Assembly (NCBI RefSeq): GCF_002205165.1
Contig: NZ_NIVS01000011.1
Coordinates: 62,001-126,000, forward strand
Length of the DNA: 64,000 bases
Direction of reading: 5' to 3'
DNA from: Stenotrophomonas maltophilia
Lineage (GTDB): Bacteria; Pseudomonadota; Gammaproteobacteria; Xanthomonadales; Xanthomonadaceae
Of the stretch, positions 26,572 to 36,065 are shown piece by piece. Made by a program: the position numbers and the translations under genes. Each line of letters starts with the position of its first letter. Position 1 is the first letter of the stretch. Below the pieces are notes generated by a model. It saw only the letters and a program-made list of their open reading frames with translations. It did no database searches and was not told the DNA's origin.

Positions 26572-27934
26572 TCACTGGCGTTCCTCCAGCAGCCGGCTGC
26601 TTGGGCTGTACTGCGTGCTGTTCGTCGCCTGGTCCAGCGTGCTGCTGGGGGTGATGTACTGGCGCGTCTCGGACTACCTCAACGACCTCGCCGAATCCGG
26701 CCTGCAGCAGCGCGCGCACCTGTTCGAGAAGTTCGAAGGCCAGGCGCTGGACGATGCGCTGCGCGACAGCCTGCGCTACGACCTGCATGGTGCTTACGCC
26801 TACGGCATCTTCAGCCGCAGCGGGCAGCCGCTGGCCGGTCCGTTGCTGGCGATTCCCGGCGACCTGCGCATGGATGGACATGCACAGGCAGTGGACCGCT
26901 GGTCATTGCGCAGCGGCCCGATCAATGCCCCCGGGCGCGCGCTTGGCGTGGAAACCCAGGACGGCCGCCTGCTGGTGTTCGTGCGCCAGAGCGGCAAGCT
27001 CACCGCGGTCAACAGCATCATCCTGGACGCGCTGCTGTGGGGCGTCTCGCTGACCATCATTCCCGGCCTGGCCGGTTGGCACGTCCTGCGCCGACGGCCT
27101 CTTAAGCGGATCCAGGAGATCGAAGCAGCCACCAAGCGGATCATCGCCGGCGATCTCGGCCAGCGCCTGCCCGTGTCCGGCCGCCCGGATGAGATCGACC
27201 GCCTGTCGAGCATCGTCAATGCCATGCTCGAACGCATCGAGCAGTTGATGACGGAGGTCAAAGGCGTGTGCGACAGCATCGCCCACGATCTGCGCACGCC
27301 GCTTACCCGCCTGCGCGCACATCTGTACCGCACCCGCGTCGGGCTGGAGGAAGATGACCCGCGCGCGGCGCAGCTGGACAAGGCGCTGACCGAAACCGAC
27401 CGGCTGATGGCACGCTTTGGTGCACTGCTGCGCGTCTCCGAACTGGAAAGCCACCAGCGCCGCTCCGCCTTCGTCGAACTGGATGCGGGCGAGCTGCTGC
27501 AGGAACTGCATGCGTTCTACCTGCCGCTGGCCGAGGAGAAGGACCAGCAACTGCTGCTGGAAATCGACCCGCAGGCAGGCGCGCTGTGGGGCGACCGCGA
27601 GCTGCTGTTCGAAGCGTTGGCCAACCTGCTCTCCAACGCGCTGCATTTCACCCCGGCCCAAGGCCGGATCGTGCTGCGCGCGGTGGAGGACCACGGCGCG
27701 CCGCGCATCGATGTGATCGACAACGGCCCGGGCATTCCCCCCCAGGACCGCAGCCTGATCTACCAGCGTTTCTTCCGCGGCGGCAGCGGCGGCGAGACGA
27801 CCGAGGGCTTCGGGCTTGGGCTGTCGATCGTGGCCGCCATCGCCGGCCTGCACGGGTTCCGGGTCCGCGCCGGAGACGCGCCGGGCGGCGGCGCATGGCT
27901 GAGCATCCGCTGCGCGGCCGAGGGGCTTCGCTGA
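26564..27934 (+). CDS. sensor histidine kinase next to RND pump
   Basis: 456 residues. Two membrane helices (about 9-31 and 160-185) flank a periplasmic sensor domain; a HAMP segment (RRPLKRIQEIEAATKRIIAGDLGQRL) leads to the H-box DSIAHDLRTPLTRLRAHL, the N-box LLSNALHFTP, G1 VIDNGPGIPP and G2 GFGLGLSIVAAIA. The start overlaps the regulator stop in ATGTCTGA, so the pair is translationally coupled. It probably detects an envelope or drug signal and controls the divergent pump. Confidence 0.94.
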   Translation: MSDHWRSSSSRLLGLYCVLFVAWSSVLLGVMYWRVSDYLNDLAESGLQQRAHLFEKFEGQALDDALRDSLRYDLHGAYAYGIFSRSGQPLAGPLLAIPGDLRMDGHAQAVDRWSLRSGPINAPGRALGVETQDGRLLVFVRQSGKLTAVNSIILDALLWGVSLTIIPGLAGWHVLRRRPLKRIQEIEAATKRIIAGDLGQRLPVSGRPDEIDRLSSIVNAMLERIEQLMTEVKGVCDSIAHDLRTPLTRLRAHLYRTRVGLEEDDPRAAQLDKALTETDRLMARFGALLRVSELESHQRRSAFVELDAGELLQELHAFYLPLAEEKDQQLLLEIDPQAGALWGDRELLFEALANLLSNALHFTPAQGRIVLRAVEDHGAPRIDVIDNGPGIPPQDRSLIYQRFFRGGSGGETTEGFGLGLSIVAAIAGLHGFRVRAGDAPGGGAWLSIRCAAEGLR

Positions 27935-28019
27935 CATCCGGGGCCCGTGCACATCGAGGCGATGCGCAACGCACTAGCATCGGACGCGACGTTTGATTCG
28001 CTGCAAGGTGTACCCCTCG

Positions 28020-28832
28020 ATGTCCGCATTGCCTGGCCCGCGCTTCCTCAACACCGTCCTGCTTGGCGGCAGCACCCCCGAGAACCTCGATGCCGCGGCG
28101 GCGGCAGGGTTCGCGCAGGTTGAGCTGTGGCGCGAAGACGTGGCGTCCTCATCGGTCGCCGATGTACGCGCCGTGCTCGCGCGCACCGGCCTTCAGCTCA
28201 CCGATGTGCAGGTGCTGCTGGATTTCGACGGCGCTTCGGCCGCCACCCGCGAGGGCAAGCGTGCAGAGGCGGTGTCATTGCTCGCGCTGGCGAACGCCAT
28301 GGGCGCAGGCACCGTACTGGTGCCCGCCTGCACCGCGAACGACTACGCACCCGAACGTGTCACGGATGATCTGCGCTGGTTATGCGCGCATGCCGCCGGG
28401 CACGGCCTGCGGATCACCTACGAAGGCATGGCCTGGAGCCGCCTGCACTCCACCCTGCCCTCGGCGTGGCAGCAGATCGAGCAGGTCGGTGCACCGAACC
28501 TGGACATCGTGGTGGATGCGTTCCATCTGTTCGCTACCGGGCGCACGGCCGATGACCTGCGCGATATCCCGGTGGAGCGCATCGCGCTGGTGCAGCTCTC
28601 GGATGTGCTGACCCAGCCGCTGCCGGGACAGCTGACGGCGCAGGCGCGGCATCACCGCTGCCTGCCGGGTGAGGGCATCTGGCCGCTGGACACGCTGATC
28701 CATGCGCTGGCGAAGAGGGGCTATGCCGGCCCGATCGGGTTGGAGGTGTTCAACGATGCGCTCAAGTCACGTGATCCGCATGAGGTGGCGCGTGAGGCGA
28801 TGGCGGCGCTGGAGGCTGTGCTGGCGCGTTGA
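28020..28832 (+). CDS. sugar phosphate isomerase/epimerase-like TIM barrel protein
   Basis: 270 residues of the xylose-isomerase-like (AP endonuclease 2) superfamily. NTVLLGGSTPENLDAAAAAGFAQVELWRED opens the barrel; metal ligands are expected at ITYEGMAW (Glu), DIVVDAFHLF (Asp, His), LVQLSDV and LEVFND (Glu). The substrate cannot be told from the sequence. ATG 28020 has AAGGTG ten bases upstream; a TTG at 27993 is in frame. It follows the kinase gene after 85 bases. Confidence 0.88.
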   Translation: MSALPGPRFLNTVLLGGSTPENLDAAAAAGFAQVELWREDVASSSVADVRAVLARTGLQLTDVQVLLDFDGASAATREGKRAEAVSLLALANAMGAGTVLVPACTANDYAPERVTDDLRWLCAHAAGHGLRITYEGMAWSRLHSTLPSAWQQIEQVGAPNLDIVVDAFHLFATGRTADDLRDIPVERIALVQLSDVLTQPLPGQLTAQARHHRCLPGEGIWPLDTLIHALAKRGYAGPIGLEVFNDALKSRDPHEVAREAMAALEAVLAR

Positions 28833-28870
28833 TGCATGTTCGGCCGCCACCCGCGGCGACGTCTTTGACG

Positions 28871-28893
28871 CTGCGGGCGAATACTGCCCGCAG
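28871..28893. repeat. palindrome downstream of TIM barrel gene
   Basis: Perfect eight-base arms CTGCGGGC/GCCCGCAG around a seven-base loop. The 207-base spacer between two convergent genes holds this hairpin and nothing else recognised; it may be a terminator, although no T tract follows. Confidence 0.45.
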
Positions 28894-29039
28894 ATCACGT
28901 GGGTAACGCACGTCCGCAGCCTCGGTCAGCCGGGTGGCAGGGCACCACCCATTGCTGGCGCGCAGGTCATGTCGACAGCATCGGCCCTGCATTGCCGCCG
29001 CACCCATACCATTGGAGGGCCGCGCAGCGCGCCCAACCT

Positions 29040-30428
29040 CTACAGCGGCAGCCGGTTCGCCACGAAGTTCACCACGTTGCCCATCGCATCCGGATCCACA
29101 TTGGCCAACCCGACCAGCACTACCGCCTGTTCGGGAAGCACGTAGAACACCGCGTTGGCGCCCAGGGCGCCCCCCTCGTGGCCGTACACGCGCTCCTTGC
29201 CCTGTCCGCGCACCATGAAGCCATACCCGTACCAAGCCTTGTGGTTCTGCGGCGAGGTGGCAGCCGCCAGCGATGACGGGGACAACAGCTTGCCACTGCG
29301 CAACGCCTCGCCGAACTTCAGCAGATCGCCCACAGTGCTGTAGCCGCCGCCGGCCGACGTACCACGCCACGGCAGCGACCTGGTCTCGCGCTGCCACCGA
29401 TCATCAACTCGGGTATACGCCTTGGCCAGGCCCGGCACGTGGCTGGATTCCGGGGCGGAGCCCGTCGCGGTCATGCCAGCCACGCGGTAGATATGCGCAT
29501 CCACGTAGTCGTAATACGACTGCCCGGAGACGGCCTCGATTACCGTCCCCAGCAGGATGAAGCCGTAGTTGGAGTACTGATCCTTGCTGCCCGGCGGGAA
29601 CACCGGCGCCGCATCGGAAAACACCGCCCAGTAGTCCTGCAGTGTCTTGAGCGAACCGGCATTGGCATCCGCCTTCTCACCGAAAATGTCGCCCAGCCCG
29701 CTGGTGTGGGTCAGCAGCTGCCGGAGGGTCACGCCGCGCAGGTTCTGCGGTGCCGGATAGTCCGGCAAATGTTGGGCCACGGGGTCGTCCAGCGACAGCT
29801 TGCCTTTCTCCTGCAACTGCAGGATCGCCACCGCAGTGAACATTTTGTTGAGCGAGGCCAGGCGGAAGGGTGTATCGACGCCGACAGGTACCACGCTCTC
29901 GCGGTCGGCCATCCCGCCGTGCCACGCCATCTGCACCTCGCCCGCCTTCGCGACCAGGAACGTACCAGCGACGGCATCTGAGGCTACCAGTGCATCCAGG
30001 CGCTGCTTTGCCTCTGCCAGCAGGGCGGTGGTCTCCATCCGCTTCGGCTTGAACCGATCCGGCGTTTCCGCGCCTTCAAACTGGAATGTGGCCGCGTGTC
30101 CCACCGGATCCAGCGTGGTGGTCACCAGCATGGTGCGATCATTGGAGCGTGGCTGCACCAGCAGCTGCGCTCTGCCCGGCGTACTCTCCCTGATCTCCAG
30201 CACCTGCAGGCCGCCGGTGTCCGCGCGGAACTCCAGGTCCCCCTGCGCATCCGGGCGCATCTTATAGCGGGCACGGAAAGCCATGAGCGCTTCGCGGTCG
30301 GCATCGTTGAACGCGTTGATCCACGCGCGCAAGGCCTGCTCAGCCTGATCCGGCGCCGCCGGCGCTTTGGCATGCAGGGCCATCGAAACCAACAGCACAC
30401 TCAACATCACCCATCTGAACAGCCTCAT
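29040..30428 (-). CDS. beta-lactamase-fold serine hydrolase with N-terminal domain
   Basis: 462 residues. A signal peptide (to LHAKA) and a domain of about 110 residues with an NTF2-like feel (EQALRAWINAFNDADREALMAF) precede a class C beta-lactamase/DD-peptidase-like domain: SLNK (the SxxK nucleophile, about residue 195), YSNYGFILLG (YxN), and HEGGALGANA (the HxG/KTG equivalent). Such proteins are periplasmic esterases or peptidases more often than true beta-lactamases. Start 30428 yields the signal peptide; the in-frame upstream start at 30446 is less likely. Monocistronic. Confidence 0.9.
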   Translation of the reverse strand: MRLFRWVMLSVLLVSMALHAKAPAAPDQAEQALRAWINAFNDADREALMAFRARYKMRPDAQGDLEFRADTGGLQVLEIRESTPGRAQLLVQPRSNDRTMLVTTTLDPVGHAATFQFEGAETPDRFKPKRMETTALLAEAKQRLDALVASDAVAGTFLVAKAGEVQMAWHGGMADRESVVPVGVDTPFRLASLNKMFTAVAILQLQEKGKLSLDDPVAQHLPDYPAPQNLRGVTLRQLLTHTSGLGDIFGEKADANAGSLKTLQDYWAVFSDAAPVFPPGSKDQYSNYGFILLGTVIEAVSGQSYYDYVDAHIYRVAGMTATGSAPESSHVPGLAKAYTRVDDRWQRETRSLPWRGTSAGGGYSTVGDLLKFGEALRSGKLLSPSSLAAATSPQNHKAWYGYGFMVRGQGKERVYGHEGGALGANAVFYVLPEQAVVLVGLANVDPDAMGNVVNFVANRLPL

Positions 30429-30510
30429 GCATTCCACCTCGTCCATTGGAGAATGTGCAGCGCATAAAAAGCGATGCGTTGCAGGAGCACAGCCAGCATT
30501 ACCTGAAACG

Positions 30511-30894
30511 TCAGAGGTGCGTGGGCTCGACGATCACCGCCGTCCCGTAGCAAAGCACTTCAGTCAAGCCGGTCATCACATCGGTAGCGTCATAGCGCAT
30601 CGCGATGATCGCATTGGCGCCGAGCAGCCGCGCATGGTTGGACATGTCCCGGTAGGTCTCTTCGCGCGCTTGCTCGCACAGCTGCGTGTAGATGGTGATG
30701 TTGCCGCCGAAGATGGTCTGCAGCCCGCCGAGGAAGTTGCCCACGATGGAACGCGAACGCACGGTGATGCCGCGTACCACGCCCAGGCTGCGCACCACGC
30801 GGAAGCCGGGCAGCTCCATCGCCGTGGTCACCATGGAATCGTCGAGCCGGGTTGCGGGGCCGGCGCGGCCACCGCTGTTATAAGGATCTGCCAT
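30511..30894 (-). CDS. YbjQ family protein (UPF0145)
   Basis: 127 residues. [61 protein letters not shown] and [13 protein letters not shown] match the YbjQ/heavy-metal-binding-domain family that forms pentamers; the molecular role is unknown. The N-terminus has about 20 additional residues relative to the E. coli protein. It lies 58 bases upstream of the next minus-strand gene in a row of small unrelated genes. Confidence 0.93.
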   Translation of the reverse strand: MADPYNSGGRAGPATRLDDSMVTTAMELPGFRVVRSLGVVRGITVRSRSIVGNFLGGLQTIFGGNITIYTQLCEQAREETYRDMSNHARLLGANAIIAMRYDATDVMTGLTEVLCYGTAVIVEPTHL

Positions 30895-30952
30895 TGCTGC
30901 CTCTATCCAGGTTGGGAAACGGGAGTCCGACGCGCAGTGCGTCCGACGGTGA

Positions 30953-31393
30953 TCATGGGGAATCCGGCGCTTGCGATACGGCGGTGGGCGTGCCGGTTCG
31001 CCGGGCTCGGGACGGCCAACGCCACAGCAGCCAGACCAGGGCTGCCAGCGTCAGCCACACCAACGCACAAAGGATGACCGCCACCGCCGGAAGAAGAGGC
31101 TCGTCGTGAGTGGTCTGCGGCCAGAGCCGCCAAGTGTCCACGTACGCGACACCGATACCGGCAAGCAGGATCGGGACAGCGACAACCGTCCCCACGACAC
31201 GTACATAGCGATGACGACGGAAGATCAGCAGGACCCCAAGCAGCAGCCCGGTGAGTGCGAAGATCGGCATGGCAATGTACAGGGTCAAAAACCCGGTGAA
31301 ATCAGAGGCCATCGCAGGCAGCGGGAGAAACAACAGCGCAGTTGCTGCCCATCGGACTGGTGCGGCTACTGAATCGCGGGCTGACTTACACAT
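30953..31393 (-). CDS. membrane protein of unknown function
   Basis: 146 residues: a signal-like first helix ([15 protein letters not shown]), then three further membrane helices (about 38-60, 65-88, 105-128) and a polar tail. No family was recognised. Start at 31393 has AAGGA six bases upstream. Confidence 0.7.
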   Translation of the reverse strand: MCKSARDSVAAPVRWAATALLFLPLPAMASDFTGFLTLYIAMPIFALTGLLLGVLLIFRRHRYVRVVGTVVAVPILLAGIGVAYVDTWRLWPQTTHDEPLLPAVAVILCALVWLTLAALVWLLWRWPSRARRTGTPTAVSQAPDSP

Positions 31394-31503
31394 GGGTCGT
31401 CCTTGGGGTGCAGCCGGTTGCCCGGGATGACGGCCATCTTAGCCGAGGCGGTCATGCGCAGGTCATGCCAACGGCCCCCTGTCCCGGGCCAACGGCATGC
31501 AGA

Positions 31504-31800
31504 TCAGACACCGCCGAGCCGGACCACCTGGTACACCGCCATATTCTGCTCGGCCAGCGCCCGCACCACCTCGGGAATCAGCTGCATCGGCAGGTCCACT
31601 TCGTAGCCGTGTGGACGCGCGTGCAGCAGAGAGGCGTCGAAATCAAAGGCAGGGTGGTCCCGGGCCCGTTCGACAAGGAACGTGGTGATCGCCTCGCGCG
31701 CGATGCCCTCCCACTCGCCCACTTCGAGATACACCCGGTACAGCGTGTCGCCGTAATCGTCGGGCGTGCCGTGCACGGATGCCACCGCTGAATCGGTCAT
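31504..31800 (-). CDS. small protein of unknown function
   Basis: 98 acidic residues, cytoplasmic, with no recognised domain. GDTLYRVYLEVGEWEGIAREAITTFLVERARDH is likely helical; the C-terminus predicts a strand-rich VYQVVRLGG. AGGAGG at the right distance from the ATG at 31800 makes this start firm; the open frame continues to 32226 only as an antisense shadow of the next gene. Confidence 0.75.
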   Translation of the reverse strand: MTDSAVASVHGTPDDYGDTLYRVYLEVGEWEGIAREAITTFLVERARDHPAFDFDASLLHARPHGYEVDLPMQLIPEVVRALAEQNMAVYQVVRLGGV

Positions 31801-31897
31801 CGCGTCCTCCTGTGTGGGCGCAAGCGCCAGGGCCAGCCGAAACCATACACCCCGGTCGGTCCACAGCGCCTGCACACAGTCGCACTTCCGGCAGCCC

Positions 31898-33415
31898 TCA
31901 ACGCCCCCGCGGATCCACCAGATCGCTCTTGCTACGCGCAAACACCGGCGCCCCCACATCCAGCTCCGCATCACCCACCGGCCGACCCGCCAAAAAGTCC
32001 GTGATGCCGGCGGCGACGGCAGTGTTCCCGAGCCACAGCTCGTTGTCGTGGCTGGCCCCGCGCACCCGCAATGTGCGGCTGTCGCTGAAGCCCGGCCGCA
32101 GCGCCTCGGCGTTGGCCGGCGGCGTACGCCCATCCAGCGTGCCACTGATGAACAACACCGGCACGTCGCTGCGCAGCGGGCCGCGGAAAGCATCGCCGAG
32201 ATCGACCAGCCCCAGGCCATCCCCAAGCGCCGGGAAGGGGAAGTTCAGCGCATCGCCGAACAGGCTCTCGCGTGCCTGCGCCTCGGCCAGTGCGCGGCGC
32301 TGCGGAGTCTGGCCCGAGGCCACATCCATCGCCAGCGACATCGCGCCGTGGCTGCCGTACTCACTGCGCAGCAGCAGGACCATCGCCGCCAGCAGATCGT
32401 AGTCACCGTTCTCGGCCTCGCGCAGGATCAGCGGAAGCCACTGCTGGGTCATGCGGCGCCCGAGACAGGCACTGATCGCCAACTGCGCGTCGTACTCGCC
32501 GATCATCACGGGCTTGCCGCCATGCATGACACTGTGGCCCTGGCGCGGCTGCTCGCGCAGGTCGGCCAGCACGCGCGTCGCCGAGCCGGTCAGATCATCG
32601 AATCCGGCCGCCTTGGCCAACACGCTCAGCTCCGCCAGCAGCGCATCGGCCGACAGCGGCAGCTTCAGGGTGTCATCGGGCCCTTCGGTACCCATCAGCA
32701 CCACGCGGTCCAGACCGGCGCCGTGCAGGCGCACCGTGGCCAGCGCCAGATGCGTGCCGTAGCTCATGCCCCACAGGCTGATCTTCGGCACCTTCAGCGC
32801 ACGCCGCAGGTCCTCCAGGTCACCAGCACTCTCGGCGGTGGTGTAGGCACCCAGATCCACACCGGCCTTCCGCCAGTACGTCACGCAGCGGACGGCGACG
32901 TCGTGCAGCGCCGCGAGCGCGGCATCGCGCTGCAGCGGCTGTGCATCGTCGAACGTGTGCTCGTGCGGGCACGGCGGCGGCGGCTCGGACTCGCCCGCCC
33001 CGCGCTGGTCGAGCAGCAGCACGTCGGTCTCGCGCCGGACCTGATCGAACACCGGCCAGCGCGGGCCGCGCCCGGTGCCGATCCCTGAGCCACCTGGACC
33101 GCCGGCCAGATACACCACCGGTGCCACACGGCCATCGCCACCCGTTGCCGGAAGGCGCACCACCCGCAGACGCATGCGCGGTCCGTTCGGATCGGCATGC
33201 CGACGCGGCACCTCCAGATAGCCCGCCTCGGCGTCGATGGTGCCGTGCTTCTGTGTCTCGAACGCATAGGGAGTGAACACCAGCGGCGCCGAGGCATCGC
33301 CTGCCAGGAGGGGTGGCGCCCCAACAAGGGCCAGACACAGCACCGCCAACCGCATGCACCGCGGGCGCCGGCCAGAGGGAGAAGAACGGAACAGGAACAG
33401 CGGGGCGTTGGACAT
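31898..33415 (-). CDS. exported alpha/beta hydrolase, TAP/proline iminopeptidase type
   Basis: 505 residues. A long N-terminus (about 20 residues) precedes a typical signal peptide (MRLAVLCLALVGAPPLLAG). The core has VVYLAGGPGGSG, LLLDQRGAGESEPPPPCP, the nucleophile elbow WGMSYGTHLALA, a lid region, the acid in FISGTLDGRTPP and His in GASHDNELW, followed by a TAP-like C-terminal domain. It is thus a periplasmic tripeptidyl-aminopeptidase-like hydrolase. GGAG eight bases before 33415 favours this start; an internal start at 33355 also gives a good signal. Divergent from the LytS-type kinase gene. Confidence 0.9.
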   Translation of the reverse strand: MSNAPLFLFRSSPSGRRPRCMRLAVLCLALVGAPPLLAGDASAPLVFTPYAFETQKHGTIDAEAGYLEVPRRHADPNGPRMRLRVVRLPATGGDGRVAPVVYLAGGPGGSGIGTGRGPRWPVFDQVRRETDVLLLDQRGAGESEPPPPCPHEHTFDDAQPLQRDAALAALHDVAVRCVTYWRKAGVDLGAYTTAESAGDLEDLRRALKVPKISLWGMSYGTHLALATVRLHGAGLDRVVLMGTEGPDDTLKLPLSADALLAELSVLAKAAGFDDLTGSATRVLADLREQPRQGHSVMHGGKPVMIGEYDAQLAISACLGRRMTQQWLPLILREAENGDYDLLAAMVLLLRSEYGSHGAMSLAMDVASGQTPQRRALAEAQARESLFGDALNFPFPALGDGLGLVDLGDAFRGPLRSDVPVLFISGTLDGRTPPANAEALRPGFSDSRTLRVRGASHDNELWLGNTAVAAGITDFLAGRPVGDAELDVGAPVFARSKSDLVDPRGR

Positions 33416-33575
33416 GACGGACTCCGGGTAGAAGGAAGGGCGAACCGGGCGCCGAGGGACGGCGCATGCACCACGCCGCCAGCATCACCTTCCCCACGGC
33501 AGCCGAGGACGGTCCGTCCGCCGAACAGCTCCAGCCGGGGGTCCAGTGACTCCGTGCAACCGATACGATGGGGCC

Positions 33576-35285
33576 ATGCAGATCCCACGCACCCTGACCG
33601 CCCTCGCCGTCCTGCTCATCGCGGTTGCCGCGTGGCTGCTGTTGGTCGCGCCTGCACCAGGCGTGCGCTACTACGAAGCCCAGGAAATGGCGATTGCCAC
33701 GCTGGGCGCTGATGGCGCATTGCCCACCGCACCACCGACGACACTGGAGTGGCAACCGGCCAACCAACGCGAGCTGGTGCAGTGGCGCGGCCCTTACTGG
33801 CTGCGCTGGCGCGTGCCTGCGCCGGCAGCCCACGACGCGGCCGACCGTGCACTGCGCATCTCGGTGCGCGCCGCCAGCCAGCCCTTCTGGAATGGCCAGC
33901 CATTGGCTGCCAATGGCACCGTCGGTCGCAATGCGGACGAAGAGCAGCCGGGGCAGGTGGACATCATCCGCGTGCTGCCGCCCTCCTCGCCCAGCGGTAC
34001 CGACGAGGTGGTGCTGCTCGCCTCCAGCCATCATCGGTGGATCAAGCCGCGCGGTGCGGATGCCTTCGTTGCCATCGGGCCGTCCGCCTCGATCTATGGC
34101 CACGGCTTCGGACCGTGGCTGATCGCGGCGCTTGCCACCGGTGCACTCGGTGCGGCGTTCCTGTACTTCCTCGCCGCACAGCGTGGCCGCCCAAGGGTGC
34201 CGGGTGCGCGCCTGCTGCTGGCGCTGGGCGTGGTCGGCCTTGCACTGCCCATGGTGGAAGCATGGCGACCGCTGGTGGGCTATGCCTACCTGTGGCACGG
34301 CCCGCGACTGCTCATGCTGCTTCTGCTGCACCTCGCCGCAGCGATCCTGCTGCCGGCTTACCTGGCGCGTCGTTTCGGCGTCGCGATGCCGATGACAGCC
34401 CGCATGGCCTATCTCGCCACCCTGCTGGCGCTGGCCGCCTTCGTGCCCAGCTTCGACGGCCGCGGTGCCGCACTCCTGCTGCTCAGCCTGCTGACCTCCG
34501 CCTACGTGCTGCTGCGCGCCCGTGGCGAGCCTGACCAACGCTGGCCGATCCTCACATTGGTCTTGGCAGGCGCACTGGCCGTGCCCTTGGCCGGCGGCAT
34601 CTTCCTGGATGGCCCTTACTTCCTGTTCCTGGCCGTGCTGATGGGCTTTCTGCTGATCCGTCACGCCGCCCAGCTGCGCGCCTTGGACCATCACAACGCG
34701 CTTTTACGGGAAGAGCGCGCCCGCCTCTCGCTGCAGTTGCTGCAGCGAGGGATTCACCCGCATTGGCTGATGAACACCCTCACCGGCCTGCAGGAGCTGA
34801 TCGAACAGGCACCGATGCGCGCGAGCCGCTTGGTCGAATCGTTGGCTGAGCAGTTCGACCGCCTGCGCGAGAGCAGCACCCGCCCCAGCGTACCGCTGGA
34901 CGAAGAGCTGGCGCTGTGCCGCAACCACCTGGACATCGTCGGCCTGGCGCTCGATCGCCACATCGGTTTCGAGATCGAGGGCGAGCACACCGGCCTGTGG
35001 CTGCCGCCCGGCGTGCTGCATGCCCAGGTCGAGAATGCGCTGACTCATGCAGGAGCCGTCGCGTGTGCCGAGCATCCCTTCCGCCTGCGTATCCAACGCG
35101 AGGGCGACCGTTGGATGCTGGAACTGCGCAGCGCATGTGGCACCGCCCCGCATCGCGGGCAAGGCACGGGCACTCGCTACATTGAGGCAAACCTGGCGGC
35201 CACCTGTCCCGAGAGCTGGCGCTTTGAACAAGGTCCCGATGGCAACGACTGGTACGGCCGCATGGAGCTGACATGCGCATCCTGA
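33576..35285 (+). CDS. LytS-type sensor histidine kinase
   Basis: 569 residues. A signal/anchor helix and a periplasmic domain of about 150 residues (7TMR-DISM-like) are followed by seven or eight membrane helices (about 175-370), then a His_kinase domain of the LytS class: RGIHPHWLMNTLTGLQELIE holds the phospho-His (consensus HPHFLFN, here HPHWLMN), LPPGVLHAQVENALTHAG the N-box and GTGTRYIEANL the G-box. Start 33576 lacks a strong ribosome site; a GTG at 33546 is in frame. It overlaps the LytTR gene by 13 bases, forming one two-component system. Confidence 0.9.
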   Translation: MQIPRTLTALAVLLIAVAAWLLLVAPAPGVRYYEAQEMAIATLGADGALPTAPPTTLEWQPANQRELVQWRGPYWLRWRVPAPAAHDAADRALRISVRAASQPFWNGQPLAANGTVGRNADEEQPGQVDIIRVLPPSSPSGTDEVVLLASSHHRWIKPRGADAFVAIGPSASIYGHGFGPWLIAALATGALGAAFLYFLAAQRGRPRVPGARLLLALGVVGLALPMVEAWRPLVGYAYLWHGPRLLMLLLLHLAAAILLPAYLARRFGVAMPMTARMAYLATLLALAAFVPSFDGRGAALLLLSLLTSAYVLLRARGEPDQRWPILTLVLAGALAVPLAGGIFLDGPYFLFLAVLMGFLLIRHAAQLRALDHHNALLREERARLSLQLLQRGIHPHWLMNTLTGLQELIEQAPMRASRLVESLAEQFDRLRESSTRPSVPLDEELALCRNHLDIVGLALDRHIGFEIEGEHTGLWLPPGVLHAQVENALTHAGAVACAEHPFRLRIQREGDRWMLELRSACGTAPHRGQGTGTRYIEANLAATCPESWRFEQGPDGNDWYGRMELTCAS

Positions 35286-35977
35286 TCGTCGAAGACGAAC
35301 TGCTGGTTCGCCAGCGGCTGCTGCGGATGTGTACCGAACTGGCTGGCAGCCGCGCGCGCTTCGATGCCGTGGCCGACCTGGACGCTGCCGGTGACCGGCT
35401 GCAGCGGAGCGTGTATGACGGCCTGCTGCTGGATTTGAACCTGGGTGGTGAGGATGGCTTCGACCTGCTGAAGCGCGTCGTGGCTGGGCGATACCACTGC
35501 GTGGTGGTCTCCGCGCATCGGAAGCGGGCGCTGCAGGCGTTTGAGCATGGGGTGCTGGATTTCGTGCCGAAGCCCTTCTCACGCGAACGACTGGGGCAGG
35601 CGCTGGAACGGCTGCTGGATGTTGGGCGGTATCGGTCTGGCGCCGCGCGCTACCTGGGCGTCTGGCATGCACAGGGGACGGCGATGGTTGAGCTGGCCGA
35701 TGTGATCTGGATTCGTGCTGATGGGGACTACAGCGAAGTACGTATGCGCGATGGGCGCAGTGAGCTGCACGACAAATCGCTGGCGAGTCTTACTGCCGTG
35801 CTACCGCCGGACTTTGTGCGCTGCCATCGGTCGTATCTGGTCAATCTGACGCATGTGCGGACGTTGCATGCTGCTTCAGGGAGCCGGTATTGGCTGGTGT
35901 TGAATGACGGGGCTGAGGTGCCGGTGGGGCGGGCGTTTGTTGAGGAGATTCGTAGGATCATCGGGTCGACCGGTTGA
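35273..35977 (+). CDS. LytTR-type response regulator
   Basis: 234 residues. Receiver: acidic pair IVEDE, phospho-Asp in LLLDLNLGGEDGFD, VVVSAHRK and Lys in VPKPFSRER; then a LytTR DNA-binding domain (about 135-230) with IWIRADGDYSEVRM, the characteristic FVRCHRSYLVNLTHVR and VPVGRAFVEEIRRII. AlgR/LytR-type regulators often control envelope or exopolysaccharide genes. The last 450 bases are clearly less GC-rich and use more T-ending codons than the kinase gene. Confidence 0.94.
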   Translation: MRILIVEDELLVRQRLLRMCTELAGSRARFDAVADLDAAGDRLQRSVYDGLLLDLNLGGEDGFDLLKRVVAGRYHCVVVSAHRKRALQAFEHGVLDFVPKPFSRERLGQALERLLDVGRYRSGAARYLGVWHAQGTAMVELADVIWIRADGDYSEVRMRDGRSELHDKSLASLTAVLPPDFVRCHRSYLVNLTHVRTLHAASGSRYWLVLNDGAEVPVGRAFVEEIRRIIGSTG

Positions 35978-36065
35978 ATCCAGGTCCACAACGCGGCATG
36001 TAGCGCACGAGCACAATTTCGCCATGCATCGCTGGTTTGACTTCACGCTCCGGCGACCGGTAAGT

